Shown here piece after piece: positions 9,200 through 17,353 of a stretch of DNA of 64,000 nucleotides. The DNA lies in NCBI RefSeq assembly GCF_000956475.1, contig NZ_JYJB01000009.1, positions 248,001 through 312,000 on the forward strand, in the 5' to 3' direction. Made by a program: the position numbers and the translations under genes. The notes beneath the pieces are model-generated. The model had not been told where the DNA came from. It worked only from the letters and a program-made list of their open reading frames with translations, and made no database searches. Every line of letters begins with the position of its first letter. Positions within the stretch are counted from its first letter, which is position 1. The DNA is from Microbacterium hydrocarbonoxydans. Its GTDB lineage: Bacteria; Actinomycetota; Actinomycetes; Actinomycetales; Microbacteriaceae.

Positions 9200-10231
9200 G
9201 TGATCATCGACATCCATGGGCACTACACGACCGCCCCGGCACAGCTGGGTGCGTGGCGCGACCTGCAGATCGCGTTCGCCGAGGGCGGCGGTGACGCCCC
9301 GGATCCTGCGGCGCTGCGCATCAGCGATGACGACATCCGCGAGAGCATCGAGGCCAACCAGCTGCGACTCATGAACGAGCGCGGCAGCGACCTCACCGTG
9401 TTCAGCCCTCGGGCGTCGTTCATGGCGCATCACATCGGCGACTTCGCCGTGAGCGCGACGTGGGCGCGCATCTGCAACGACCTCGTCGCCCGCGTCGGCG
9501 CGCTGTTCCCGGACCGGTTCCTGCCGGGAGCCATGCTGCCGCAGTCGCCCGGAGTCGATCCCGCGACCACCGTGGCAGAGCTGACCCGCGCGGTCGAGGA
9601 GCTCGGCGTCGTCACCGTGAACCTCAACCCCGACCCGTCCGGCGGACGCTGGAGCGCCCCCGCCCTGACCGACCGCTCGTGGTACCCGATCTACGAGAAG
9701 CTCGTCGAGTACGAGCTGCCGGCGATGATCCACGTCAGCACGACCTGCCGCCCCGACGTCTTCCACACCACGGGCGACCACTATCTGGGCGCAGACACGA
9801 CCGCGTTCATGCAGCTGCTCAAGGGCGATCTGTTCCGCGACTTCCCGGACCTGAAGCTCGTGATCCCGCATGGCGGCGGCGCGGTCCCGTACCACTGGGG
9901 CCGATTCCGAGGCCTGGCGATGGCTCTCGGCAAGCCAGAGCTCGAGGAGCACCTGCTGAACAACGTGTTCTTCGACACCTGCGTCTATCACCAGCCGGGC
10001 ATCGACCTGCTGACCGAGGTCATCCCGACCGAGAACATCCTCTTCGCGAGCGAGATGATCGGCGCCGTCCGCGACATCGACCCGCGGACCGGCCACTACT
10101 TCGACGACACGAAGCGCTACGTCGACGCCACCGGCAACCTCGACGCCGGGCAGCGCGCCCAGGTGTTCGAGGGCAATGCCCGCCGCGTCTACCCCCGACT
10201 CGACCGGGCGCTCGTCGCCCGCGGACTGTGA
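9200..10231 (+). CDS. ligJ: 4-oxalomesaconate hydratase
   Basis: 343 residues of the amidohydrolase superfamily. It matches the LigJ hydratase closely from memory: DIHGHY at the start, NQLRLMNERGSDLTVFSPRASFMAHH, NLNPDPSGG, IPHGGGAVPYHWGRFRGLA, NNVFFDTCVYHQPGIDLL and FEGNARRVYPRLD. It hydrates 4-oxalomesaconate (from 2-pyrone-4,6-dicarboxylate) to 4-carboxy-4-hydroxy-2-oxoadipate. Metal-ligand His residues are in HGHY (residues 6-8) and in the later HVSTT and PHGGG motifs. The start is GTG with AAGGA about 10 bases upstream. It is the first gene of a seven-gene operon. Confidence 0.93.
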   Translation: MIIDIHGHYTTAPAQLGAWRDLQIAFAEGGGDAPDPAALRISDDDIRESIEANQLRLMNERGSDLTVFSPRASFMAHHIGDFAVSATWARICNDLVARVGALFPDRFLPGAMLPQSPGVDPATTVAELTRAVEELGVVTVNLNPDPSGGRWSAPALTDRSWYPIYEKLVEYELPAMIHVSTTCRPDVFHTTGDHYLGADTTAFMQLLKGDLFRDFPDLKLVIPHGGGAVPYHWGRFRGLAMALGKPELEEHLLNNVFFDTCVYHQPGIDLLTEVIPTENILFASEMIGAVRDIDPRTGHYFDDTKRYVDATGNLDAGQRAQVFEGNARRVYPRLDRALVARGL

Positions 10232-10244
10232 AAGAGAAGGAACA

Positions 10245-10937
10245 ATGCGCCTGAACGATCTCGGCCTCGTCCGCACCGGCATCCAGCGTCCCGACCCCGA
10301 CGACGTCGCCCGCCTGTCGCAGTTCGGCGTCGCCACGATCCACGAGGCGATGGGACGCGTCGGGCTGCTGCGCCCCTACATCCGCCCCGCGTACTCTGGA
10401 GCGAAGCTGTGCGGCCCGGCCGTCACGGTGCTCCTGCAGCCGGGCGACAACTGGATGTTCCACGTCGCCGCGGAGCAGGTGCAGGCCGGCGACGTGCTCG
10501 TCGCCGGGTGCACGACCGAGAGCGAGGACGGCTTCTTCGGCGAGCTGCTGGCCACCTCACTCACGGCGCGCGGCTGCAAGGGACTCGTGATCGATGGCGG
10601 CGTCCGAGACGTGGCCGACCTCGAGAGCATGGACTTCCCTGTCTTCTCGCGGGCGATCAATGCGAAGGGCACGGTCAAGGCGACCCTCGGCTCGGTGAAC
10701 ATCCCGGTCGTGGTCGCGAACGCGCTCGTGAACCCCGGTGACGTGGTCGTCGCCGATGTCGACGGCGTCGTGGTGGTCCCGCGCGAGCTCGTCGGCGCGG
10801 TGGCGGATGCCTCGCAGAAACGCGAGGACAACGAGGAGGCCAAGCGGCAGCAGTTCCGCGACGGCGTGCTGGGCCTCGATCTGTACGGCATGCGCGAGCC
10901 GCTCGCGGCTGCCGGCCTGGAATACGTGGAGGGCTGA
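10245..10937 (+). CDS. ligK: 4-carboxy-4-hydroxy-2-oxoadipate aldolase (RraA fold)
   Basis: 230 residues. This class II pyruvate aldolase splits 4-carboxy-4-hydroxy-2-oxoadipate into pyruvate and oxaloacetate, the last step of the 4,5-cleavage route. The RraA-type segments are present: ATIHEAMGRVGLLRPYIRP, GPAVTVLLQPGDNWMFH, LVIDGGVRDVADLE (Arg-Asp pair for substrate and metal), VNPGDVVVADVDGVVVVPRE. ATG 10245 is preceded by GAAGGA. It is 13 bp after ligJ and 1 bp before ligI, so it belongs to the same transcript. Confidence 0.92.
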   Translation: MRLNDLGLVRTGIQRPDPDDVARLSQFGVATIHEAMGRVGLLRPYIRPAYSGAKLCGPAVTVLLQPGDNWMFHVAAEQVQAGDVLVAGCTTESEDGFFGELLATSLTARGCKGLVIDGGVRDVADLESMDFPVFSRAINAKGTVKATLGSVNIPVVVANALVNPGDVVVADVDGVVVVPRELVGAVADASQKREDNEEAKRQQFRDGVLGLDLYGMREPLAAAGLEYVEG

Positions 10938-10938
10938 G

Positions 10939-11889
10939 ATGGCGCACGGAGACACCACCGGCCCGTTCGAGAAGACGCCGGGATGGCTCGACTGGTACGA
11001 CGGTCCGAGCATCCCGACATTCCGGATGCCGGAGGGCGCCGTCGACGCGCACTGCCATGTGTTCGGACCAGGCGCCGAGTTCCCCTACGCTCCGGAGCGC
11101 AAGTACACCCCGTGCGACGCCTCGGCCGAGCAGCTGTTCGCCCTGCGCGACCGCCTCGGGTTCGACCGCAACGTGATCGTGCAGGCGACCTGCCACGGCG
11201 CAGACAACAGCGCCCTGGTCGACGCCCTGCACCGCAGCGAGGGGCGGGCACGCGGCGTCGCGACCGTACGCCGCGACATCACCGCCGAACAGCTCGCCGA
11301 GCTGCACGAGGCCGGCGTCCGCGGCGTCCGCTTCAACTTCGTCAAGCGCCTGGTCGACCGCGTGCCGACGGATTCGCTCGACGAGATCGTCGCGAAGATC
11401 GCCCCGCTCGGCTGGCACGTCGTGATCTACTTCGAGGCCGACGACCTCCCAGAGCTCTACGACTTCTTCTCCCGCATCCCCGTCCCGCTCGTCGTCGACC
11501 ACATGGGGCGCCCCGATGTGACGAAGAACCCCGACGGTCCCGAGTTCGGCCTCTTCCTGCGTTTCCTGCGCGAGAATCCGAACGTGTGGACCAAGGTGTC
11601 GTGCCCCGAGCGGCTCAGCGTGAGCGGCCCGCGGGCGCTCGACGGCGAGCAGCATGCGTACACCGACGTGGTGCCCTTCGCCCGCCGCGTGGTCGAGGAG
11701 TTCCCCGACCGCGTGCTGTGGGGCACAGACTGGCCCCACCCCAATCTCAAGGACCACATGCCCGACGACGGGCTGCTGGTCGACTACATCCCGCAGATCG
11801 CGACCACGGCGGAGTTGCAGCGCAAGCTGCTGGTCGACAACCCGCACCGCCTGTACTGGGCGGACTCTGACGCCACCGAAGGAGCATGA
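10939..11889 (+). CDS. ligI: 2-pyrone-4,6-dicarboxylate lactonase
   Basis: 316 residues, amidohydrolase superfamily. It hydrolyses 2-pyrone-4,6-dicarboxylate to 4-oxalomesaconate without needing a tightly bound metal. Markers include VDAHCHVFGPGAEFPYAPERKYTP (residues 27-50), GVRFNFVKRLVD, VVDHMGRPD, WTKVSCPERLS and WGTDWPHPNL with the catalytic Asp. The start ATG 10939 follows the ligK stop by one base. It is the ring-opening step between the ligC and ligJ products. Confidence 0.93.
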   Translation: MAHGDTTGPFEKTPGWLDWYDGPSIPTFRMPEGAVDAHCHVFGPGAEFPYAPERKYTPCDASAEQLFALRDRLGFDRNVIVQATCHGADNSALVDALHRSEGRARGVATVRRDITAEQLAELHEAGVRGVRFNFVKRLVDRVPTDSLDEIVAKIAPLGWHVVIYFEADDLPELYDFFSRIPVPLVVDHMGRPDVTKNPDGPEFGLFLRFLRENPNVWTKVSCPERLSVSGPRALDGEQHAYTDVVPFARRVVEEFPDRVLWGTDWPHPNLKDHMPDDGLLVDYIPQIATTAELQRKLLVDNPHRLYWADSDATEGA

Positions 11890-13244
11890 TCATGGCACTC
11901 GACAAGCCGTACAAGGACGTCCCCGGCACGACCATCTACGACGCCGAGCAGGCGCGCAAGGGCTATCACCTCAACCAGTTCGCGATGTCGCTCATGAAGC
12001 CCGAGAATCGCGGGCGGTTCCTCGCCGATCAGGAGGCGTATCTCGACGAGTGGCCGCTGAATGCGGTGCAGCGCCAGGCCGTGCTCGACATGGACTTGAA
12101 CACCATGATCGCCGAGGGTGGCAACATCTACTTCCTCAGCAAGATCGGCGCCACGCACGGACTGAGCTTCCAGCAGATGGCCGGATCCATGACCGGTATG
12201 AGCGAGGCGGCCTACCGCGACATGATGATCGGCGGCGGGCGCCGGCCGGAGGGCAACCGCCTGAAGGACCTCGACGGCTGGACGCCGCCGTCGACCGAGA
12301 AGGCGACGACCTTCCGGCCCGATGCGCCGGCGACCTACACCTCGGCGCTGTTCACCTCGCACGTGCCGGCCATCGGGGCCGCGATGGATCTCGGCAAGAC
12401 CGAGGAGCCGTACTGGAAGAAGGTATTCGACGGCTACGAGTGGACGCGGAAGTGGGCGAAGGAGAACACCCCCGACGTCGTCATCCTCGTCTACAACGAC
12501 CACGCCACCGCTTTCGACGCCTCGATCATCCCCACGTTCGTGCTCGGCACGGGGGCGGAGTACCCGGTGGCGGACGAGGGCTACGGGCCCCGTCCGGTGC
12601 CGGACGTGAAGGGCTACCCGGAGTTCGCGGCGCACCTCGCGCAGTCGATCATCCAGGACGACTTCGATCTCACGCTCGTCAACGAGATGGTCGTGGACCA
12701 CGGGCTGACGGTGCCGCTGTCGCTCGTCTACGGCGACGTCGAGGAGTGGCCCGTCAAGGTCATCCCGCTGGCCGTCAACGTCGTGCAGTACCCGGTGCCC
12801 TCCGGGCGTCGCTGCTACGAGCTGGGCAAGGCCCTCCGCCGCGCGATCGACAAGTGGGACGGCGAGCAGCTGAACGTGCAGATCTGGGGCACCGGCGGCA
12901 TGAGCCACCAGCTGCAGGGTCCCCGGGCGGGGCTCATCAACAAGGAGTGGGACAACGCGTTCCTCGATCACCTGATCGCCGACCCGCTGGGCCTGACCGA
13001 GTGGCCGCACATGGAATACGTCGACGAGGCGGGCTCCGAGGGCATCGAGCTCGTCGACTGGCTCATCGCCCGCGGGGCGATGGACGACCAGTTCGGCGGC
13101 CAGTCGCCCGAGGTCGACCACCGGTTCTACCACGTGCCAGCCTCGAACACGGCGGTCGGCCACCTCGTCATCAGCAACCCGGTCGCGCCTCATCTCGCCG
13201 CGACCGCCTCGGTGAGCAGCCACCTCGAGGAGGTGGGCGCATGA
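11886..13244 (+). CDS. ligAB: protocatechuate 4,5-dioxygenase, fused alpha-beta chain
   Basis: 452 residues joining both subunits of the class III extradiol dioxygenase. Residues 10-125 match the LigA alpha chain (ARKGYHLNQFAMSLMKPENR, DLNTMIAEGGNIYFLSKIGATHG, MAGSMTGMS). Residues about 145-440 match the LigB beta chain, starting at TSALFTSHVPAIGAAMDLG (first iron His) with VYNDHATAFDASIIPTF (second His) and NEMVVDHGLTVPL. It opens protocatechuate between C4 and C5. The alpha part is first, the reverse of the beta-then-alpha order of gallate dioxygenases such as DesB. A comparable fusion is known to me from Arthrobacter keyseri PcmA. The start overlaps the ligI stop by four bases. Confidence 0.92.
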   Translation: MIMALDKPYKDVPGTTIYDAEQARKGYHLNQFAMSLMKPENRGRFLADQEAYLDEWPLNAVQRQAVLDMDLNTMIAEGGNIYFLSKIGATHGLSFQQMAGSMTGMSEAAYRDMMIGGGRRPEGNRLKDLDGWTPPSTEKATTFRPDAPATYTSALFTSHVPAIGAAMDLGKTEEPYWKKVFDGYEWTRKWAKENTPDVVILVYNDHATAFDASIIPTFVLGTGAEYPVADEGYGPRPVPDVKGYPEFAAHLAQSIIQDDFDLTLVNEMVVDHGLTVPLSLVYGDVEEWPVKVIPLAVNVVQYPVPSGRRCYELGKALRRAIDKWDGEQLNVQIWGTGGMSHQLQGPRAGLINKEWDNAFLDHLIADPLGLTEWPHMEYVDEAGSEGIELVDWLIARGAMDDQFGGQSPEVDHRFYHVPASNTAVGHLVISNPVAPHLAATASVSSHLEEVGA

Positions 13245-14194
13245 GCGGTAGGATCCGCGTCGCGGTCGTCGGCGCCAACGGCGCCTTCGGCATGAAGCAC
13301 CTCGACGGGCTGGCCAGCATCGAGGACGCGGAGGTCACGGTCGTCAGCGCCACCTCGCAGGAGAAGGCGGATGCGGTCGCCGCACAGTACGGCGTGCCGA
13401 ACGCGGTCGTCGGTCTCGAGGCCGTGCTCGAGCGCGACGACGTCGACGCGGTGATCCTCGCCACTCCCACGGGCCTGCATGCCGAGCAGACCCAGGCGGT
13501 GCTGGCCGCGGGCAAGCACGTGCAGGTCGAGATCCCGCTGGCCGACTCGCTGGCGGATGCCGAGGCGACGCTCGCGGCCGCCGAGGCGACGGACCGCGTG
13601 GCCATGGTCGGCCACACCCGCCGGTTCAACCCCTCACACCAGCTGGTGCACGAGCGCATCGCGGCGGGCGAGTTCGCGGTGCAGCAGATGGACGTGCAGA
13701 CGTACTTCTTCCGCCGCACGAACACGAACGCGAAGGGCGAGGCCCGCTCCTGGACCGATCACCTGCTCTGGCATCACGCCGCGCACACGGTCGACCTGTT
13801 CGCGTATCAAGCCGGGCGCATCGTGCAGGCGAACGCGATCCAGGGCCCGATCCATCCCGAGCTCGGCATCGCGATGGACATGTCGATCCAGCTGAAGAGC
13901 GAGACTGGTGCGATCTGCACGCTGTCGCTCTCGTTCAACAACGACGGGCCCTTCGGAACCTTCTTCCGCTACATCGGCGACACGGCCACCTACATCGCCC
14001 GCTACGACGATCTGTTCACGGGCAAGGACGAGCAGATCGACGTCTCGCATGTCGCGGTGAGCATGAACGGCATCGAGCTGCAGGATCGCGAGTTCGTCGC
14101 GGCGATCCGCGAGGGGCGCGAGCCGAACTCCTCGCTGCGTCAGGTGATCGACTGCTACCGCGTGCTCGGTCAGCTGGAGGAGCAGCTGGCGTGA
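13241..14194 (+). CDS. ligC: 4-carboxy-2-hydroxymuconate-6-semialdehyde dehydrogenase
   Basis: 317 residues, Gfo/Idh/MocA fold, NAD(P)-binding motif VVGANGAFGMKH near residue 9. Family markers of LigC are TYFFRRTNTNAKGEARSWTDHLLWHHAAHTVDLF and SFNNDGPFGTFFRYI. It oxidises the ring-cleavage semialdehyde, in its hemiacetal form, to 2-pyrone-4,6-dicarboxylate. Note IPLADS in place of the EKP motif seen in most Gfo/Idh enzymes. ATGA overlap with the upstream dioxygenase stop shows translational coupling. Confidence 0.92.
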   Translation: MSGRIRVAVVGANGAFGMKHLDGLASIEDAEVTVVSATSQEKADAVAAQYGVPNAVVGLEAVLERDDVDAVILATPTGLHAEQTQAVLAAGKHVQVEIPLADSLADAEATLAAAEATDRVAMVGHTRRFNPSHQLVHERIAAGEFAVQQMDVQTYFFRRTNTNAKGEARSWTDHLLWHHAAHTVDLFAYQAGRIVQANAIQGPIHPELGIAMDMSIQLKSETGAICTLSLSFNNDGPFGTFFRYIGDTATYIARYDDLFTGKDEQIDVSHVAVSMNGIELQDREFVAAIREGREPNSSLRQVIDCYRVLGQLEEQLA

Positions 14195-15165
14195 GGCTGC
14201 CCCGCTTCGGCCTCGGCTGCATGAACCTCAGCCACGCCTACGGCATCCCGCCGTCGGAGGAGGAGGGGCTCGCCCTGCTGCGCGCCGCGCTCGACGGGGG
14301 AGTGCGGATGCTCGACACCGCCACTCTGTACGGCGGCGGCCGCAACGAGGAGCTGGTCGGTCGTGCTCTGCGCGGGAGGCGCGACGAGGTCGTGCTGGCG
14401 AGCAAGGGCGGCATGGCGATGGTCGACGGCGTGCGCACGATCGACGGGCGACCCGAGACGCTGCGGGCGCAGGTCGACGCATCGCTCGCGCGACTCGGCG
14501 TCGAGCACATCGACCTGTACTACCTGCACCGGTGGGACAAGACCGTGCCGATCGGCGACAGCGTCGGCGCGCTCGCCAAGCTGGTCGAAGACGGGAAGAT
14601 CGGCGCGATCGGCCTCTCCGAGGTCTCCGTGGCGCGACTCCGCGAAGCGCAGCAGGTCGCGCCCATCGCCGCTGTGCAGAACGAGTACTCGCTGTGGAGC
14701 CGCAACCCCGAGCTCGGGATGCTCGAGGAGACCCGTGCGGCGGGCATCGCGCTCGTGGCGTTCTCTCCCGTTGCGCGGGGCTTCCTCAGCGACAGCGTGA
14801 GCGACCCTGCCGCGCTCGCGCCGAGGGACATCCGACGCACGATGCCGCGGTTCCAGCCCGAGCACTGGGCCGCGAACGCCGGGCTGCTTCCGGCGTGGCG
14901 CGCGCTCGCCGCCGAGGCCGGCTGCACGCCGGCGCAGCTCGCGCTGGCGTGGGTGCTCTCGCGAGGCGAGCACGTCGTCGCGATCCCCGGCACGACGAAC
15001 CCCGCCCACCTGAAGGACGACCTCGCCGCCGTCGACCTCATGATCGCCCCCGCTGTGCTGGCGCGCGCAGGCGAGCTGATCAGCACGGCCACGGTGTCGG
15101 GTCCGCGCTACGCCCCAGGCCCCGCCGCAGACGTCGACACCGAGGACTTCGAGGACGTGGCGTGA
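14191..15165 (+). CDS. aldo/keto reductase in the protocatechuate operon
   Basis: 324 residues, AKR TIM barrel. The catalytic tetrad is visible: Asp and Tyr in MLDTATLYGGG (about residues 40-50), Lys in LASKGG (about 71), His in YYLHRWD (about 112). GTG start overlapping the ligC stop (GTGA). The reaction is not known. Candidates are reduction of an aldehyde such as a toxic ring-cleavage semialdehyde, or of an upstream aromatic aldehyde. It is not part of the classical LigABCIJK route, but it is firmly inside the operon. Confidence 0.85.
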   Translation: MRLPRFGLGCMNLSHAYGIPPSEEEGLALLRAALDGGVRMLDTATLYGGGRNEELVGRALRGRRDEVVLASKGGMAMVDGVRTIDGRPETLRAQVDASLARLGVEHIDLYYLHRWDKTVPIGDSVGALAKLVEDGKIGAIGLSEVSVARLREAQQVAPIAAVQNEYSLWSRNPELGMLEETRAAGIALVAFSPVARGFLSDSVSDPAALAPRDIRRTMPRFQPEHWAANAGLLPAWRALAAEAGCTPAQLALAWVLSRGEHVVAIPGTTNPAHLKDDLAAVDLMIAPAVLARAGELISTATVSGPRYAPGPAADVDTEDFEDVA

Positions 15166-15869
15166 GGGCGATCTCTTCCATGGCGACGCGGCACGTGCTC
15201 GCCGAGATGACCGCTGCGGCCGCGGATGCCGGACTCGGCGAGGTCGAGGTCGAATCGGTCGGAGGCGTCGATGCAGAGCAGCGGATCGCCGAGGGCGAGC
15301 CGTTCGATCTGGTGTTCCTCGCCGACACGGCACTGAAGCGGCTGTCCGATGCCGGGCACGTGGATGCTGCCACGGTCGTGCCGCTGGTGCTGTCGCAGGT
15401 GGCCGCGGCCGTGGCATCCGACTCGGCGAAGCCGGCCCTCCCTGCGGCGGGCGTCGCCTTCGACGATGCGGAAGGCATGCGGCAGGCGCTGCGCGCCGCC
15501 ACCAGGATCGGCTACTCGACCGGTCCGAGCGGTACCGCCCTCGTGCGCCTGATCGAGGAGTGGGGGCTGAGAGAAGAACTCGGCGACCGCCTCGTACAGG
15601 CGCGTCCGGGAGTTCCCGTCGCCGCTTCGCTGGCCGCAGGTGACGTCGATCTCGGCTTCCAGCAGCTCAGCGAGCTCGTCGGCCAGCCAGGTGTGCGCAT
15701 TCTCGGAGTGCTGCCGCCCGAGTGCGCGATCGAGACCGTGTTCGCTGGGGCAGTGGCGACGGCTGCAGCCGATACATCCGGGGCGAAACGGGTACTGGCG
15801 TTCCTGGCATCGGATCAGGCGGCATCGATCAAGATCCGCCACGCTTTCGAGGCGCCGGCGATCCGCTAG
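15162..15869 (+). CDS. cytosolic periplasmic-binding-protein-like (ModA-type) protein
   Basis: 235 residues resembling a type 2 periplasmic binding protein (FDLVFLADTALKRLSDAGHV; GYSTGPSGTALVRLIEEWG; VAASLAAGDVDLGFQQLSELVGQPGVRILGVLPPE). No signal peptide or lipobox is present; GTG 15162 overlaps the upstream stop, so the protein is cytosolic. No transporter genes adjoin it. It ends the protocatechuate operon. The function is unknown. Since a LigU/PrpF-type 4-oxalomesaconate tautomerase is not seen here, a role in that isomerisation or as an effector sensor is a possibility only. Confidence 0.75.
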   Translation: MRAISSMATRHVLAEMTAAAADAGLGEVEVESVGGVDAEQRIAEGEPFDLVFLADTALKRLSDAGHVDAATVVPLVLSQVAAAVASDSAKPALPAAGVAFDDAEGMRQALRAATRIGYSTGPSGTALVRLIEEWGLREELGDRLVQARPGVPVAASLAAGDVDLGFQQLSELVGQPGVRILGVLPPECAIETVFAGAVATAAADTSGAKRVLAFLASDQAASIKIRHAFEAPAIR

Positions 15870-15893
15870 GCCTTCCCTCCCGAGCGGTCGTGT

Positions 15894-16343
15894 TCAGGCC
15901 GGGAACGCGGCCTTCTGCAGCAGAACGGCCAGAGTAGCCCGCTCAGCGGAGGTGAGCTGTGCATGCGAGCTGAGCTCGGCGTCACGAACGGCGCGTCGCG
16001 CCTGGACGAGCGTCTGCTGGCCGAGCGGCGTGGCGACCACCACATTGGCTCGCCTGTCACGCGCATCGGGCTCGCGCACGACCATGCCCGCCACCTGCAG
16101 GTCGTCGACGAGGGCGACGACCTGGCTCGGGTCGAGGCGGAGGAAGTCCGCGATCTCGCGCTGAGAGATGCGGACCTCGCCCGCCGCGAGCTCGAGCACG
16201 GAGTACGAACGCACCTTGAGTCCCACCGGGGCGAGAGCTGCGTTCCCCGCGGCGTTCGACAGCGCGCTGGCGCGCGCGAGCAGAAAGCTCATGTCGCCGG
16301 CGAGCGCCTCGGCGCCGGTGGGCTGGACGCGGGTATCCGTCAT
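15894..16343 (-). CDS. couR: MarR-family repressor, CouR/PhdR-like
   Basis: 149 residues with a MarR winged helix (LAAGEVRISQREIADFLRLDPSQVVALVDDLQVAGMVVREPDARDRRANVV, residues 50-105). It is divergent from a hydroxycinnamoyl-CoA operon, as CouR in Rhodococcus and PhdR in Corynebacterium are. Those proteins are repressors released by p-coumaroyl-CoA. ATG 16343 has GGAGG immediately upstream at very short spacing; an in-frame TTG at 16391 is possible but lies in the operator. A 15-bp palindrome between the two genes is the probable binding site. Confidence 0.85.
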   Translation of the reverse strand: MTDTRVQPTGAEALAGDMSFLLARASALSNAAGNAALAPVGLKVRSYSVLELAAGEVRISQREIADFLRLDPSQVVALVDDLQVAGMVVREPDARDRRANVVVATPLGQQTLVQARRAVRDAELSSHAQLTSAERATLAVLLQKAAFPA

Positions 16344-16369
16344 GCCTCCATCATAATCTACGATGAGGG

Positions 16370-16384
16370 TTTCAATAATTGAAA
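16370..16384. promoter_or_regulatory. MarR operator candidate
   Basis: TTTCAATAATTGAAA is a perfect inverted repeat (7-bp arms, one central base), AT-rich and typical of MarR-family operators. It lies between the divergent MarR and SDR starts. A possible -10 box TATTCT at 16393-16398 begins 17 bases after TTTCAA, so the operator would cover the -35 region of the operon promoter. Confidence 0.7.
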
Positions 16385-16435
16385 AACTCAAGTATTCTTG
16401 TCCTGCTCGCAGAGCATCACGAACAAAGGAGTCAC

Positions 16436-17353
16436 ATGTCGCTTGAAGGCAAAGTCGCCATCGTCACCGGATCCGGCCGGGGCCTCGGCCTCGCGTACGC
16501 CCAGGAGCTGGCGCGCCAGGGCGCGGCCGTCGTCGTGAACGATGTCGACGAGGCGACCGCATTCGATGCCGTGGCGTCCATCGAGGCGCTCGGCGGCCGA
16601 GCCGTCGCCGTCGTCGCGCCCGTCGGGCCCACCGACACCGCCAAGCGACTCGTCAGCACCGCGGTCGAGACGTTCGGGGGCCTCGACATCCTCGTGACGA
16701 ACGCCGGTGTCCTGCGCGACACCGTGCTGTGGAAGATGAGCGACGACGACTTCGACACCGTGATCGACGTGCACCTGCGCGGCACGTTCACATGCGTGCG
16801 CGAGGCCGCGACGTACATGAAGGATCACGGTGTGGCCGGCCGCATCATCTGCATCGGCTCCCCGACCGGCCAGCGCGGCAACTTCGGCCAGACCAACTAC
16901 GCCGCAGCCAAGGCCGGCATCGTCGGCATGGTGCGCACCTGGGCGCTCGAGCTCAAGCGGGCCGGGATCACCGCGAACGCCGTGATCCCCGTCGCCGCGA
17001 CCGCCATGACGGCGACCGTTCCCTACTTCGCCGCCGCGGTCGAAGCCGACGCGGCCGGCGAGCCGATGCCCGCGTTCTTCCGCCACGATCTGGGCTTCGG
17101 CACCTCCGACGACGTGTCGGGCATCATCGCCTATCTGGCATCGGATGCCGCAGCCGACGTCACCGGTCAGGCGATCGGCATCGGGGGCGACCGCCTGCAG
17201 CTCTGGTCGCACCCCGAGGCCGTCGCCACCGCGTACCACGAGGGGGGCTGGACGACCGAGGCACTGCACGACGGTTTCGCCGAGGCGGTCGGCGACCTGC
17301 AGCCGGTCGGCGAGAAGTTCCCGCCGCTGCCGGAGGACCTGCAGCGCTCATGA
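16436..17353 (+). CDS. couN: SDR dehydrogenase of hydroxycinnamoyl-CoA side-chain degradation
   Basis: 305 residues. NAD(P)-binding TGSGRGLG (residues 12-19), NAG at about 90, catalytic Ser in IGSPTG and Tyr/Lys in NYAAAKAG (about residues 158-165). The C-terminal extension (LWSHPEAVATAYHEGGWTTEALHDGF) is that of 3-hydroxyacyl-CoA-type SDRs. The probable reaction is oxidation of 3-hydroxy-3-(hydroxyphenyl)propionyl-CoA to the beta-ketoacyl-CoA. ATG 16436 with AAAGGAG 5 bases upstream. First gene of a five-gene operon; the couN assignment follows gene order and family, not a search. Confidence 0.8.
   Translation: MSLEGKVAIVTGSGRGLGLAYAQELARQGAAVVVNDVDEATAFDAVASIEALGGRAVAVVAPVGPTDTAKRLVSTAVETFGGLDILVTNAGVLRDTVLWKMSDDDFDTVIDVHLRGTFTCVREAATYMKDHGVAGRIICIGSPTGQRGNFGQTNYAAAKAGIVGMVRTWALELKRAGITANAVIPVAATAMTATVPYFAAAVEADAAGEPMPAFFRHDLGFGTSDDVSGIIAYLASDAAADVTGQAIGIGGDRLQLWSHPEAVATAYHEGGWTTEALHDGFAEAVGDLQPVGEKFPPLPEDLQRS

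Noticed and set aside
11784..13223. 479-residue open frame opposite the dioxygenase
   Set aside because: Low-complexity His/Arg/Val-rich translation with no recognisable domain, fully antisense to the intact LigA-LigB fusion.
15162..15869. Molybdate transport binding protein
   Set aside because: No signal peptide, lipobox, permease or ATPase gene is present, and the gene is coupled to a catabolic operon.
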